Origin: Pycnopodia helianthoides
Taxonomy: Eukaryota; Echinodermata; Asteroidea; Forcipulatida; Asteriidae
Direction: 5' to 3'
Length of the DNA stretch: 64,000 nucleotides
NCBI GenBank assembly: GCA_032158295.1
Contig: CM063254.1
Coordinates: forward strand, 3,077,538 to 3,141,537
Shown: in pieces, positions 47,453 to 59,321 of the stretch
Numbering within the stretch: the first letter of the stretch is position 1
Layout of the letters: every line of letters starts with the position of its first letter
Made by a program: the position numbers and the translations under genes
The notes under the pieces: model-generated
What the model saw: only the letters and a program-made list of their open reading frames with translations
What the model was told of the DNA's origin: nothing
Database searches by the model: none

Positions 47453-48740
47453 ATGTTTTCGCGTCGCACCTCCCTGTCGTCAAGAGGTATGCTCGTGCAG
47501 AACACGGCTGAGCAAGAACAGTACCGGAACGCACCGTTGCCATACAGCGAGAGTTGAGAGCCGTCGCCGTCTCGCTGGGCACGACCCGTCGACGGTTCCT
47601 CAAGAGGAGGGCCGAGCTCCTCCAGCGATCGGCGACGTTCACAGCGGCCGCCAGCGCTAGTGAGAAACCCGGGATCATGGCCGACGGGGTGCGTCGACCC
47701 GATGACCGGGGCGATGTGACCGGTACCACCAGAGTACTCTCCGCGGTACGCGAGAGGCCATCAGATTGAGGCTTTCGCTGACGCGGTGAGCATGGATCTG
47801 AACATCAGCCGGTGTGAAATTTATGATCAAACCAGCAAAAGGGACACTGTCCGCGGTGTTGGTGGTGGTGGAAATACCAAACGGAGATCTAATAAAGACA
47901 AGAGACATGGCGTTAATATTATGGTTGACAATGCACCTGAACTTGTGAGGCAGACGTCCAACCTGCCTCGCAGTGGCAGGGGGCGCACGGGGAGTGTCTC
48001 CTCGTGTATCAAGCCAGACACGAGTCCAAGGGGAAACTGTGACAACACTTCGCAGCCAAATGGACGGAGGGGAGAAACGGTGAGCCCCCGACGCCCTTCA
48101 ATTCGTGATCAACTGCCGCGAGGGGATGGCATCACGGTGAATGTCGTCCCGCCGCCGAATAAGCCGATCGACCCCACTAGGCGTGACTCGTTGACGGTCA
48201 ACCCCCGGAGACGAAGCATGACCGTGGGAGCAACGGAAGCAACTGGACCTATCCCGTCTGCGGCAGATCTACAATATACAGGTGGGGGCCCACGCACCGG
48301 GCGACGAGCTGGTGTACATGGAGAACACCCAGCAGAGGATCAAGGACTTCCTCGAGCGTGCAAGCGCCGAGACGGTGGCCAGCGACCAGCAGTCCGACTC
48401 GGATGCCGGGTCGATCATCTGGCGGCCAGAGGACCGGAGACGCCGCGTCAGCCGGGTGTACGCCCTGGAGCCCTCGCCCAGAGTGCGACAGCACAGCCTG
48501 TCCAGCAGTGGCAAACTCACGGATGCCATAAGCGAGGAGGAGGAGGAGAAGGCCAAGGGTACGCTGAGGCTGCCTCCGTTGTCGCTGCCACCGGTGCACA
48601 ACAACGTGCCCTTGAAGCTGCTGCCGAGGAATTACAGCAAACGCGGTCACCAGCTTCAAGAGAGCAGCCGCATCTTGACACCCGAAGAGTGGGAGGATTT
48701 GAAACATTGTAGATACCTGCGGACTAAGTCATCGCCGTAA
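47453..48740 (+). CDS. Unrecognised basic Ser-rich protein, intronless, three apparent frameshifts
   Basis: The region is GC-rich against AT-rich flanks. Reading starts at ATG 47453 (MFSRRTSLSSRGMLVQNTAE), moves to a second frame between 47,509 and 47,557 (RELRAVAVSLGTTRRRFLKR), back between 47,717 and 47,769 (PPEYSPRYARGHQIEAF into MDLNISRCEIYD), and to a third near the GGG at 48,226-48,228 (EQRKQLDLSRLRQIYNIQ). It ends in EEWEDLKHCRYLRTKSSP and TAA at 48,740. Net shift is one extra base, giving about 428 aa. There is no signal peptide or membrane helix. The C-terminal half has likely helices and an acidic EEEEE run. Four RRxS-hydrophobic motifs (RRTSL, RRPSI, RRDSL, RRRSM) fit the PKA consensus. 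I do not recognise a family; a retrogene, pseudogene, or real gene with assembly indels are all possible. Confidence 0.6.
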
Positions 48741-49092
48741 ATCAATACAAGAACTCAAAGACCGTGATGGAGAACGCTTATTTAATGTTTCATCAGACTT
48801 ATGCCGGAAGTTGTAACCGCCTGACGCTTCGATCCTTGTATCGACAGCTATAAATGGCAACACAACACATAGATACCCATACAAATTATATTCAGTTTAA
48901 TTTAACGCATTTTGTATCAGACCACAGAGAAAGGTTCAATGTGGTGAAACTATATGTAGGTAAAATCCCTTCTTTTGTTTTGAAGTTGTGGTTCTGAGAA
49001 GAACCGGAATTGAGAAGTAGTCTCGACATGTCGACCAGTGTACTCTGATTATAAAACAGCGACTGCTCTATGTTCAGACACCCCTATTTTCT

Positions 49093-49658
49093 GCACTCTA
49101 AACAACTTCCGGGTCAGAATTGATCCGGTTCCGGGTCCCAGGGTGCCTGACCCATTTCGGGTCAGTGTGACCCGGATTATGTTTCAAAGAACCCCACAAA
49201 TGGAATGGGTCAAACTAACGCAGAATCCATGTAAAATCTTTTTTCTTTCTTTCTTTTTCTTTTTTTAGGGGGGGGGGCAAGTTTTCCGGGTCAGCCTGAC
49301 CCAGAAAACCAGGGTTCGGCGCCTGGGACTCGCAATCCAGGGCCCAATTCATAGCACTGCTTAACGGTAAGCAAATTTTCGTGCTAACTGTAGCAGAAAA
49401 ATTTGCTTAAGCATAAGCGTATTTCACAGGTTAGCAAGAAAATAAGGCAGTCATCTTGCGCGTTCACCATGTAATTGCATTGTTACGTCATTCATTTTCG
49501 GGCAGTAAGCACCGGAAGGTTTGCATACCTTTTCGTGTGCTTACGGTTAGCAGCGCTATGAAATAGAAACTCGAACGTAAGCACAGAATCGGCCGTTAAG
49601 CAGCTCTATGAAATTGGGCCCTGGTCAATTCTGACCGGGGAGTTTTTGGAGTGTAGGG
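49093..49658. mobile_element. Outer element with CCGGGTCAGAATTGA inverted ends
   Basis: The left end 'gcactctaaacaacttccgg' followed by GTCAGAATTGA pairs with the right end TCAATTCTGACCGGGGAGTT followed by 'tttggagtgta'. Related half-elements appear at 21,415-21,530 and 33,683-33,910. Confidence 0.6.
49340..49622. mobile_element. MITE of the GGGCCCAATTTCATAG family, nested
   Basis: It starts GGGCCCAATTCATAGCACTG and ends AGCTCTATGAAATTGGGCCC. It lies between the two inverted ends of another element (49,093 and 49,658), so it inserted second. Confidence 0.75.
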
Positions 49659-50756
49659 GTTAGGGTTGGGGTTGGGTTAGGATCAGGAAAACATATAAAG
49701 GGGTGTCGGAACATAGGGGTGTAACCGATTGAGCAGTCTTGTGCAGATTTTATATATAATACCTGTCCTTCTTCATAAAATATAAACACTTATTCCGTGT
49801 GGTATTTATTATCAGGAAAATAAATTCATAATTTTAAATGTATGACACATGATCGGAATTGATTGAACATTATTTTGTAATCTACATAGGCCTTACTACT
49901 TTTTAGAAACTTTTAATACCATTTGTTCCAAGTTTACGTACGAAATACGTTCATGTTCGAGAACAGTGTTTCGATCCCCAGACGTGGATCCAGGAATTTT
50001 AGCAGGGATCGGAGAAGTAACTTGGTTGTGATGATTATGGGTACGTTGCAAGCAGGCAATATCGGGGGGGGGGGGCTATTGTTATACTCTTCTGCCCAAC
50101 TGAGTGGCCCGTGCCACAACGTTACACTGGAGACTGCAGTGTGGAGACGATGTCCACAATACGCAAGCCATGGAGTTTCCTGATTGATTTTAACAATCCG
50201 TACGAACTCAAGAAACCCATGCACCCAATGCTAACATGGAAGGTATGGTACTGTGTGGCAGTCTGCGAGTACCAGCGATGTGGGGAGGGGGAGTAGTATA
50301 GCACTACATGGTGAAACAAAAATGGACGACATGTAATAAACGAGTTCCAACAATTGCTAAAGGATCTAATGAATGAGTTAACTAAAAGCCAATCGGGCTT
50401 GACTTGGAACATTTTTACCACCATGTGAGGTTAGGTCTACAGCGAGATTAGGGCCATTTTTAATGACGCAACTGTAGTGTAAAGTTTACAAAAAGGAAAA
50501 AGATATTTAAACAAGAAAGTAGTCTATGCACGGAGGGGTTTGGACCCCCTTAATTTGGTAATAGCATACAATAACTCGTGTAGAAAATTCATGATAAGTT
50601 AAAAGGTATTATACAAGGCTAGGATTGGTAAGGATAAAGGACATAATTGTTTAATTTTTGTCTGAAAGCTTACTGATTATGATATTCATAGTAGAACCAT
50701 TCTGAAATGAAAACCGTATTCAAAAAAATGCAAAAGCTGGTTTTCGGTTGTTACAA

Positions 50757-50920
50757 CCAAAATTAAGGACAATGTGTTTTCCTGCTGAATTGTGTGCACG
50801 GTTTGTCACTATTTTCTCCTGACTCACACAGCGGATTAAAACCAAATTTTCACAGGTTTTTTATTTCATGCAGGCCTACGTGGTTGATTACACAAAACAT
50901 GAATACTGTAGTGCGACTAT
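50757..50920 (+). mobile_element. MITE fragment, third related family (second copy)
   Basis: It reads 'aattaaggacaatgtgtttt', then 'gtcactattttctcctgact', 'cacaggttttttattt' and 'gattacacaaaacatgaata'. This is collinear with 45,484-45,655. No clear right terminus was seen. Confidence 0.55.
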
Positions 50921-51346
50921 TTTGTCAGCTCTACCAATCCTGTATAACAAACGTGAACACATGAAATTTTGACTGGCCTTGTAGCGGGTGTGTATCGCGA
51001 CCACGAGCGACTTGTACCCAAGGCCCATAGCGGCACATGAGTAACCGGCTGAAAGAGTTGACCTTTTTCCGTTCACTCAAAGAGATCAAAGTGTAAAAGA
51101 CCATTCTTAAATATTGACGTTTTCCAATGTTTGCTATGCTAATTATAACCCAGAGTTTGCTTTTAACTTTTTTCGTGGCTAGCTACCCCCCGCCCCCCAG
51201 TTTCTGAGTTATAATAATGATTGAATACAGATGCTTTTAAACACTAATCTAGCTGGCCAGACCATTATTGGGGAGAAATTTGCCTGCAGTCCTCGGTTTG
51301 TTTGTTTTTTTTGTTTTTTTAAGTAGATTTTTCCAGCAGACCACTG

Positions 51347-51708
51347 TTAAAGGAACATTACAGAACTGGTAAGAAAAAAACTTGTAAAATATACTTTTTG
51401 AACACAGATTTACATAAAACTTACACGGTCTAATGATGATGATAGTAGAAAACATCCCTTGAAATATTTCTGTCTGAAATGCCATATTTGATGCGAAATG
51501 AATTTTATCGCTCTGTGAGCGTTTTATTCATTTGTTGAATCTATAGGATTTCATGAGAATGTGTAATGGGTTTTTCTCGTGACCCAGATGGCCGATCGAT
51601 CTTAAACTTCTACAGGTTTGTCAGTTTATGTATGGTGGATTACTTAAAGTGCTTACACTGCCAGCAACTGTTTTCTTAGCAAAAACCAATTCTGTAATGT
51701 TCCTTTAA
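51347..51708 (+). mobile_element. TTAA-flanked MITE, intergenic copy
   Basis: Both ends are intact: TTAAAGGAACATTACAG at left and CTGTAATGTTCCTTTAA at right. Relative to the 60.0 kb copy it lacks short internal pieces, including 'ttcactatt' of the conserved core, so the family is diverging by deletion. Confidence 0.85.
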
Positions 51709-54360
51709 GGGAGAACACAGTTGTTTTTAATTTTTTGAAAAACAAACCAAATTTTCAATGGTAAATAAAGTGTTACCGGTCATGAAAACTAATGCAGGCG
51801 CAGATTTAGGGGTGTGCGCAGAGGGCATCCCTATTTTTGCCGACTGAAAAAGGCAAATAAACCAAGTTTCTATTTCAATTTTAAAAATTGTAAAACTTAA
51901 AGTGTAAAACGCTCCTGAAGTGTCCTAGATTGCACCAGAGAGCATCTATATTGATAACGTGTTCTTATTGAGAACAGATTCTACCTGCTTGTGATAAAGA
52001 TTTGGCTTTGTACTTAAAGACAAAGCATACCTTTGGTTATTGGAGCCATTTTTCCTATACAACTGAAGATATACAATAAAATTTCATTTCGAAAGGTGGT
52101 ATAGTTTTTGAGATATCGCCGAAAATCTGGAGCGGTTATGTCCACGCAGGAAGAATAATCCTTAATTGGAACACACAATCTGAAAAACGTATCACGCATC
52201 AAACACGTTTCTCAAATTGAAAAGTGTTTTTTTTTTAATCCCTCTCTCTTAAATCTCAATCCTTTGAAAGGAATTTTTACACAAAATGTTACACATTTTC
52301 AACAGCTGCAGTGCTTCTTACCAAGTAAGTTTTTAAGGGTCATTATTTTTTGGACTAAAATACTAAAGATATACCCTCTTGTTGAAAGAACGACTTAAAT
52401 AGTTGTACAGAAATGACTCAGCTACGAGCAGATAGGTATAATCATGGAGGAATTTCTTCCTCCATGGAGGAATTTCTTCCTCCATGGAGGAATTTCTTCC
52501 TCATGGTATGATCATAGAGTTTTCTATGGTTTATAATGGAAACTCACAGAAGGATTGGATCTGAAACCACAGCACGAAGGTACCTGAGAATAGCTAATGA
52601 ACACCCTAGCGCACGAGGGTATCCTAGAATAGCTAATGACCACCCTAGAGTATCCAATGACCCTATAGGTTAATGAGAGTATAGAGACTCTAAACCCAAA
52701 GGACTCCGTCAAGGAGGTAGATCTGGGTCCTTTGAAACCAGAGAAAGTTTTGAGGGCACATTGCAATCGTATGGTAGGTAATAAATCCTGGGTCCGCCCC
52801 TGAGATTTGACTACATTTTTCTCTGCCAAAAGCCAATGATGCATCATATCGTTGATTGTTATAGGAGCCTCTCGTGCCTAAGAGATTTGTCTGTCTGAAA
52901 AAATGTGTTCGAATCTAGGCTCATCTATATATATAGTTTTGTAATGCACTGGAGGATTAAAAGCTTGTGTACCTCCATGGTTAAAGGGTATGCATGAACT
53001 TCGAAAATCCAGTGTTATGTCTTTCATTTGACCTCAAAGCAGTTAAAGTCAAAACTAATCAGTGGTCTTTTATTTCGTAAATTTGTAACCGGAGGATTCA
53101 GTTATCACCCAAGCTTAAATGTCACGGGAGTTTACCGGCATAAAAACGCAACGATAGCCCGGGGACTGAAAATGATCATAAGGGTCGATCTTGGAGGTGA
53201 CTCGACACCGCAGTCAAAATATCTGGTTTCCTCGGAATTCCTGTTGGGTCGGGTTTTTTCACGCACAATCGCGCATGAGCAGTGATTAAAGGTAGGCTTA
53301 TAGACCATGTGAACGTTGTTTACAATAAGTGTGACCTTGTACATTCTTTGAGTATTCTGGCAGGCAAGATACTACACTGGTCCTTGTGATGGGAAAGTTG
53401 ACATTTTGTGTCATAATTTCCACATAAAACCAAGAGTTATGAAAGTAAAAGCTGGACAAGTTTTTAGATGTGCCCCCTTTCATCATATCAAAAGTTGATA
53501 AGAATTAGACAGTGCAATCTCCATAAAATATAAGATTTTATGCCTTCTTCCATTGAGCTGTGTACAAATCGTGCCTGCAGGAAGTCCAGGCTCTGTGGCT
53601 CTTTTGTAAACATGTGATGTCACAGGTCACATCGTCCTATGACCCCGAAAAGAAAGTGGGTATTTTGATTTGTGTTTTAAAGATGACAATGGTGGTAAGT
53701 GCCCCCTTTGATTAGCATTGTTTTTAAGTAAGTTAAAATTTTAAATCTCAAAAGATCGCATGCAGGCGCCTTTTGAAATGTCCGTGATGTCCGTTTGAAT
53801 GCTGCCCTCAATAGGGCCTGACATGCGGTCGGTACCCACTGTCACCTCGTTACTAAACGTGGATGGGTTTAATAAACGTTCTTGATGAAACCAGGCGCGG
53901 ATCCAGGGGGCAGGGGCACGTGCCCCCCGGATAAAATTTGGAGAGGAAAATAAATACATATTACAAATATATATTTTGTTTACTATCTGCCTGCCTAAAA
54001 ATTAGCCACAAGTGTGTGTGGTGTCTTGTCCCCAGCGGCAGGATGGATTTCTTTTTCATCCTATGTCTATCATTTTTTTTTTTTTGCCAAAATGAATCTT
54101 CCATGATACGTCACTTGTAATTGCTTAGATTTGCACGATAACATAAGCGTTTAATAACTGACGTGCCAATTTGTCCCGGATAAAATATATTTCATGTCGT
54201 TCTGGCATTCAAGTGTAAAGACTACACTTAGCTTGAACTATATGTTATTGAATGAATATGAACAAAACCAGATATTGCAGTGACCAGATCCAAACGAGAG
54301 ATTTGTGGGATTACAATTTTCTTTGAGTAAAATGAGAAGATTGGTATGGATCAGAAGTGC
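51709..54360. other. Intergenic, no gene seen
   Basis: Contains the 20-bp palindrome array and small 'ctaatgaccaccctaga'-type repeats at 52,590-52,665. Confidence 0.45.
52441..52505. repeat. Tandem near-palindromes, 20-bp unit
   Basis: Three copies of CATGGAGGAATTTCTTCCTC stand in a row. GGAGGAATTTCTTCC is almost self-complementary, so the array can extrude small hairpins. Confidence 0.9.
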
Positions 54361-54670
54361 TTAAAAAGTGTGTCTATTTCTCGGTTTCAGGCACATAGAG
54401 GCTTCATTTTTCACCCCTCGAAATGCCAAAAGCTCAGAGCTTCCGGGGGCTTTGGGGTGAACCAGGAACACCGGGGTTAACTCCTTTTCTTCCACGATAA
54501 GTGTTCTGGGTTCGTTTACGTGCACTACCAATCCTAGTACACGGGACCTATTGCTTTTATATGTCCAATCTGAAGTACATAGCAATGGTAAAGTATCCTG
54601 CTCAAGTGCCACGACCGGGACTCGAACCCACGCTCTGCTGCTGATCAGAAACACCAGAGCTAGTCCCCGA
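54361..54670 (-). mobile_element. tRNA-derived SINE
   Basis: On the minus strand a tRNA-like head with GGGTTCGAGTCCCGGTCG near 54,620 is followed by 'cacttgagcaggatacttta', a body, and 'ccccggtgttcctgg' near 54,470. The 97-codon frame across it is not a gene. Confidence 0.65.
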
Positions 54671-56125
54671 TGCTCTTAAATTATTTAAACTCATATAACA
54701 CTGATGTGAATGTGGCCATTATATTTGCTGAAATTGCACGTGATATTGAATAACATGTACCACCTTTATGCTTTTGAATTTCAAATGAAATAACAATTGT
54801 TGACGTTTAGGTTGCTGTAAAACTACCATAAAAAGGCTCACGGTGTTACCACCACGTATAACTGGGTTACACTACTCAATTTGTTTTGTGTGGGGTTGCA
54901 ACAATTATATATAATTGGAAAATATATATATATATATATATATATGTGTTAATTTACCTTTGCACTGGACTATGACATTTTTTACTTACATGGCAACGGT
55001 AATATGCTTGACAGAAAAGTCTGCGTTGCTCTGCGTTGGTGACAATTAACAGAGTTGTTGTTTGTTTTAAAGCGCCTCGCTTTCATCAACGGTTTGATAA
55101 TCAATCATGTTCCGATAAAAAACCTTTTGTGGGGTGTAAAGTTGTATTTGCCAATGTTTGTGTGCACAGTAAAGAACCGTGACGAGTGCCTGTCCATCCC
55201 ACCTCCTCAAATGAAACAAAACGGGTCCCAGACGGTGTTGACTTTGTTTTTTGTTTTGTCTTTTTTTCTAAAACATTGTTGTTTAATCTGAAAGCTATTA
55301 GATTGTTTGATCGACGATGGATGTGTAATTTGACAAACACTGTGACACTCGGAACAGTATTGGTGTGTTATCTGCGGCACTCTGTACATGTAGATGGATG
55401 CATGGGGGTAGGTCTGCCGACAAATTTAATCGTTCACATTGTCACCTACTAATGCATTATTGAGGTGATTATTGGTGTACTTGAGCGCACAGCCAGACAG
55501 GTTCGAAATTGGGTGGACTTTGTCAGACCATGGGGCCGATTTCACAAAAGAGCCAAGATTTATTGGTGCCACTATACAAACCGATATGACAACTCATCTG
55601 AAGATGAGTCTTGGTACTTTTTGAAAACGAGCCCTGGAGTGTGTTAATAAATTAGAGACGTCAATCAAATTGTTCGCGTATTCCACTGGCCAATTGCTAT
55701 AGTTAACACATCCGGGGACCAGTCAAAATTCACTCAAGTTTTCCGGCTGGCCAGTTCAGTGTTGGAAAACATCCGTCTTTGATGAGAAATGTGAACCAGT
55801 GAAACGACACTCTAGACCCTGGTCCCGCTGGCTAGTCACTGAAAAAGTTAAGGGAAAACACTGACTTGGATCCATGTACATTACTTGTGAAATGTGAATC
55901 AAAAAAAATTGCGTAGGCCTACTTTTAACGAGGACACCTTCGAAAAAGCGCGAGACTTGTACGGCCTTGTGTTTAGATAAAAGGGGAAATAATATCTGTG
56001 TAACTCTTTTATCCGTGATTCGTTCCAAACTTGTTTTAGTTTTATCAAAACAACACAAAAATATCACCTGTGGAAAGACATGAAACTAGTGTTTATCTCA
56101 CCGCATAGGTTTGGCATGTTTGCAG
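54671..56125. other. Intergenic, no gene seen
   Basis: AT-rich with a (TA)n run. A 103-codon minus frame at 55,756-56,067 is not recognisable. Confidence 0.4.
54924..54946. repeat. (TA)n microsatellite
   Basis: Eleven or so TA units. Confidence 0.9.
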
Positions 56126-56133
56126 AGCCCGAT

Positions 56134-56258
56134 TTAGTCTTGGCCCAAGACGTCAGTGAGAGCCAGTCAAGTTGGTTAAATCCGGCCGTAAGAGGGCGCG
56201 CTAAAATGAGTTACAACGAATATCCGCTACCGATTACTGACGTCTTGGGCCAAGACTA
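56134..56258. mobile_element. Short palindromic MITE with 8-bp target duplication
   Basis: Ends TTAGTCTTGGCCCAAGACGT and ACGTCTTGGGCCAAGACTA are inverted repeats of about 24 bp. AGCCCGAT lies on both sides (56,126-56,133 and 56,259-56,266), an 8-bp duplication as made by hAT-type transposases. The 125-bp interior has no coding frame. Confidence 0.8.
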
Positions 56259-56559
56259 AGCCCGATTCTGCAGAAAGTCGTGTCCCCCCCCCCCCCAAGA
56301 TGAACCGATCTTTCGATGTTTTGATGATCCAATTTGAAAATCTCCCTGATTATAGAGACTCCTATCATGTTGAATGTAATTCTAAATATCTCCCTGATTT
56401 TGTGCAAAATCTCCCCGATTGCAAGATGAAAACGTTGGCAGCTCTGTGTTTGTACAGTTGTAAAAGTCATTCCTTGCTTTGCCCTCGGTTGTCGAGTTGG
56501 CGCTCTTTTTAGGTGTTCGGGCATTCCGCCCGAAAACCTAATGTTACTGTTCTGTTTAT

Positions 56560-57845
56560 TTTCCCACTTTATCTGAGATCCTTCTTTCGCAATTTTCGCA
56601 AAAAGTATAACTCCTAGAGATTTGAAACTTATCATGCACTTAGACCTTAGTGTATAGACGAAACCGCAACTTTTTCGGGGCGATGACGTCATCGACGACG
56701 TCATAACATCCAAAATAACAAATAATGAGAAAAACTGTAAATCGTCATATCTAGAGAACCATAAATGATAAATACATGATCTTTGCTTCATATGAAAGTT
56801 CAACATTTTGTTTACAACTCTTACACAGAATGTGACCCCATGTGACCTTTACTTCTGGTCGAAAACGGACGTTTAAGGTTTTTTTGGCGGAAACGTTGTA
56901 TCCTATGAACCAAATATGGTACACCTTTAATCATTGTATCATCTGAAGGCCCTTGAATAGTTCTACAAATCTTTCATTTGGTACGACCCCATGTGACCTT
57001 TACTTCCGCTCAAAACCGGAAGTTGAATTTTCTTACATAAAGAAAACTCGTCATATCTCATGAACCATAAACGTTTTAGACTTAAAACTTCACAAATACT
57101 TAGACCTTTGTGTTTAAATATATATGTGTGAAATTCGGTTTGATGATGTCATCGATGACGTCATAACAATAAATCACTGTTTAATATTTAGAAAAATCAT
57201 AATTGGAGAATCACAAATGCTACATGTAAGATACTTGCACAATAAAAAATCTCTTGCCAGATTATGCAAATCACATACACAATGTGACACCATATGACCT
57301 ATGCTTCCGGTTGAAACCGGAAGTTCAAAATTCAGATTTCAAACGTTCATTTCTCATAAACCAAGAAGGGTATTGTCTTGAAACTTACTATGTATATAGA
57401 TTGTAGTACGTATATGATACCCAAATTGTTTTGGTGCGATGACGTCATCGATGACGTCATAACAATTAATCAACGTTTAATATTAAAAACAATCATAATC
57501 GGAGAACCATAAATGCTACATGTAAGGTACTTGCACCATAAAAAAGCTCCGGCCAAATTGTACAAATCACATTCAAAGGGTGACCCCATACGACCTGAGA
57601 TATATTTCTAAGTGAAATTGGCCATTAAAATATCAAAATCTCGATCCAATACCTTACGTGGCATGTGGCATACTACTCGCGACTGATTCCAGTGCAACGG
57701 AGTGGAAGCTAGCCTTATGTCAAGACGCTTGTTGCCTGACATTTAATTGCTATGTTAAATGTCGTCCCCATTTCATTCAAACACAATCTGACATCACTCA
57801 CGAACACCTGTGTGTTTGTTGTTTACAAACACTGTACGTCTAGTT
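56560..57845 (+). mobile_element. Triplicated repeat block with CTAGT end
   Basis: Three head-to-tail units of about 280-300 bp each contain 'atgacgtcatcgatgacgtcataac', a 'cataaatgctacatgtaag'-type block and 'tgaccccatgtgacctttac ... ccggaagtt'. The block ends with GTGTTTGTTGTTTACAAACAC, a hairpin, then TGTACGTCTAGT (CTAG 57,840-57,843). The 190-codon minus frame over its left side is spurious. Confidence 0.55.
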
Positions 57846-58583
57846 TTTTTTACAACCACTGGTGTAAAACATCCATTCAAATCACACGCACAGACACCTG
57901 ACAAATTTCGAGCACAACCGTGAATTTGATGTGGGGCAGACATTTTATTAACATTTTGGTAGTAATCATTGTACATTAATAACTTCATAGAGATCATTTA
58001 AAGCAAACAATTTAAAACCGATAATGAACTGACTTTTTTTTACTTTATAAAAACTTTTTTTGGTAATATCTTTTTTTTGCAGCTGCCCACGACATATTTC
58101 AATAAGAAGTACAAGCTGCAAAAAAGTGTAAATGAGGTAATTACATTACTCAATACAAAATCTATGGAAACAATAGTTATAAAAAATTTGTTTCTCAAAT
58201 TGTTTATCAACTTTCTTGTGAATATTACAGAAAGTATTTTCCTCTAAACAAACTTATTGTTAATTAAATTCAAACATCTTCTGTGTGATTAGCCTTTTTG
58301 AGGCATGATGGACACTATAAGAGTGCACTGTTTGGTTTGTGTGTACACAGACAGATTTACCCAAACTTAATGGTGTCATAGAATTGTGTCCACCATATCT
58401 CAAAAAGGCTTATAACAGTTGCAATAAAATGAAAGACAAAGCTTGTAATTAATGCTTAATGGAAGTGTATTTCCAAAAGTTATGGCAAACAAAAGGTAAC
58501 CACCTGAAGTTCAGAAAAAACAATACAGAAGAAGCAAAAAGAAGTTTTTTTACTTTTTAAAGGCAGTTTTTAAAAATGTTAAC

Positions 58584-58690
58584 CAGTTATGATACCCATT
58601 TATGTAGCACCTTGTAAGGGTTTACAATGTGACAAGGTGCATTCTGCAGCCAAAAATGCCAGAAACACCGGGGTGAACCCCCCCCCCCCC
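58584..58690 (-). mobile_element. SINE tail fragment
   Basis: Read on the minus strand: 'ccggtgtttctggcattttt', 'ctgcagaatgcaccttgtc' and 'aacccttacaaggtgctaca', the same order as 36,400-36,480. A C-rich tract abuts it. Confidence 0.6.
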
Positions 58691-58751
58691 TCTCTTAAGA
58701 TGGCCCCCTGGCATGGGACCAGGCTTACCTCCATAACCAGAGTCCAACAGT

Positions 58752-59076
58752 TATAGCGTGTCATGACAAGGCGCTCTCGTGTACTGGAATCACGTTCTGG
58801 CGGGTGTGGGTTCGAACCCTGGTCATGACACCCGTGTCCTTGAGTAAGATGCTTTGCTATAATTGCTTCTTCAACCAGGGGTATACATGGGTACATGTGA
58901 GGGTAGAGGTTGATATTGTGTTTGAAAAAGCCTTCGGGGCTTGGGGCTGTATACCCCCAGGGAGCTGAGAAAGATTACAGGAATGTTATTGGCCCAATGA
59001 CCGGTGCACTAATGTAAAGCGCATTGAAACGCTATTGAAAACAATGCGCTATATAAGAACTAGATGTTATTACTAT
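58752..59076 (+). mobile_element. Near-complete tRNA-derived SINE
   Basis: The head GTGTCATGAC ... GTCATGACAC can pair as an acceptor-like stem around a tRNA-like fold with B-box GGTTCGAACCC. The body follows ('gtccttgagtaagatgcttt', 'gggtatacatgggtac', 'gccttcggggcttggggctg') and a tail 'gcgctatataagaactag'. It sits just 3' of PRADC1 on the other strand. Confidence 0.75.
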
Positions 59077-59125
59077 TGTTGTTACCATGGTGCTGTACTT
59101 TGTCCCAGAGCGTCAGAGAGTTAGG

Positions 59126-59247
59126 TTTATTTGAATGAGCCTTCACAAAAGAAATCATGTTTTCTATCATTTTATAAAAGAAATCAATAGACAATTTCAT
59201 TGTGGCCTTACCAATGATCTGCCTTTCCCCTCATATAATTATTTATT
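59126..59247 (-). promoter_or_regulatory. Candidate polyadenylation signals for PRADC1
   Basis: Two AATAAA hexamers occur on the minus strand at 59247-59242 (about 75 nt past the stop) and 59131-59126. The SINE beginning on the plus strand at about 58,752 lies just beyond, so the 3' UTR is probably short. No transcript evidence is available. Confidence 0.4.
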
Positions 59248-59321
59248 TACAAGCGGAGAGGTTTTGTCCAATATATTTTCTTGGAGTTTGGGAATAATTG
59301 AGCAAATTTGGCGTCTTGGCG

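Noticed and set aside
48249..48707. 152-codon minus-strand frame opposite the unrecognised gene
   Set aside because: It is the antisense shadow of a GC-rich coding region; its residues show no structure.
56234..56806. 190-codon minus-strand frame
   Set aside because: It crosses a poly-C tract and the dispersed 'gacgtcatcgatgacgtc' repeat; no protein family is visible.
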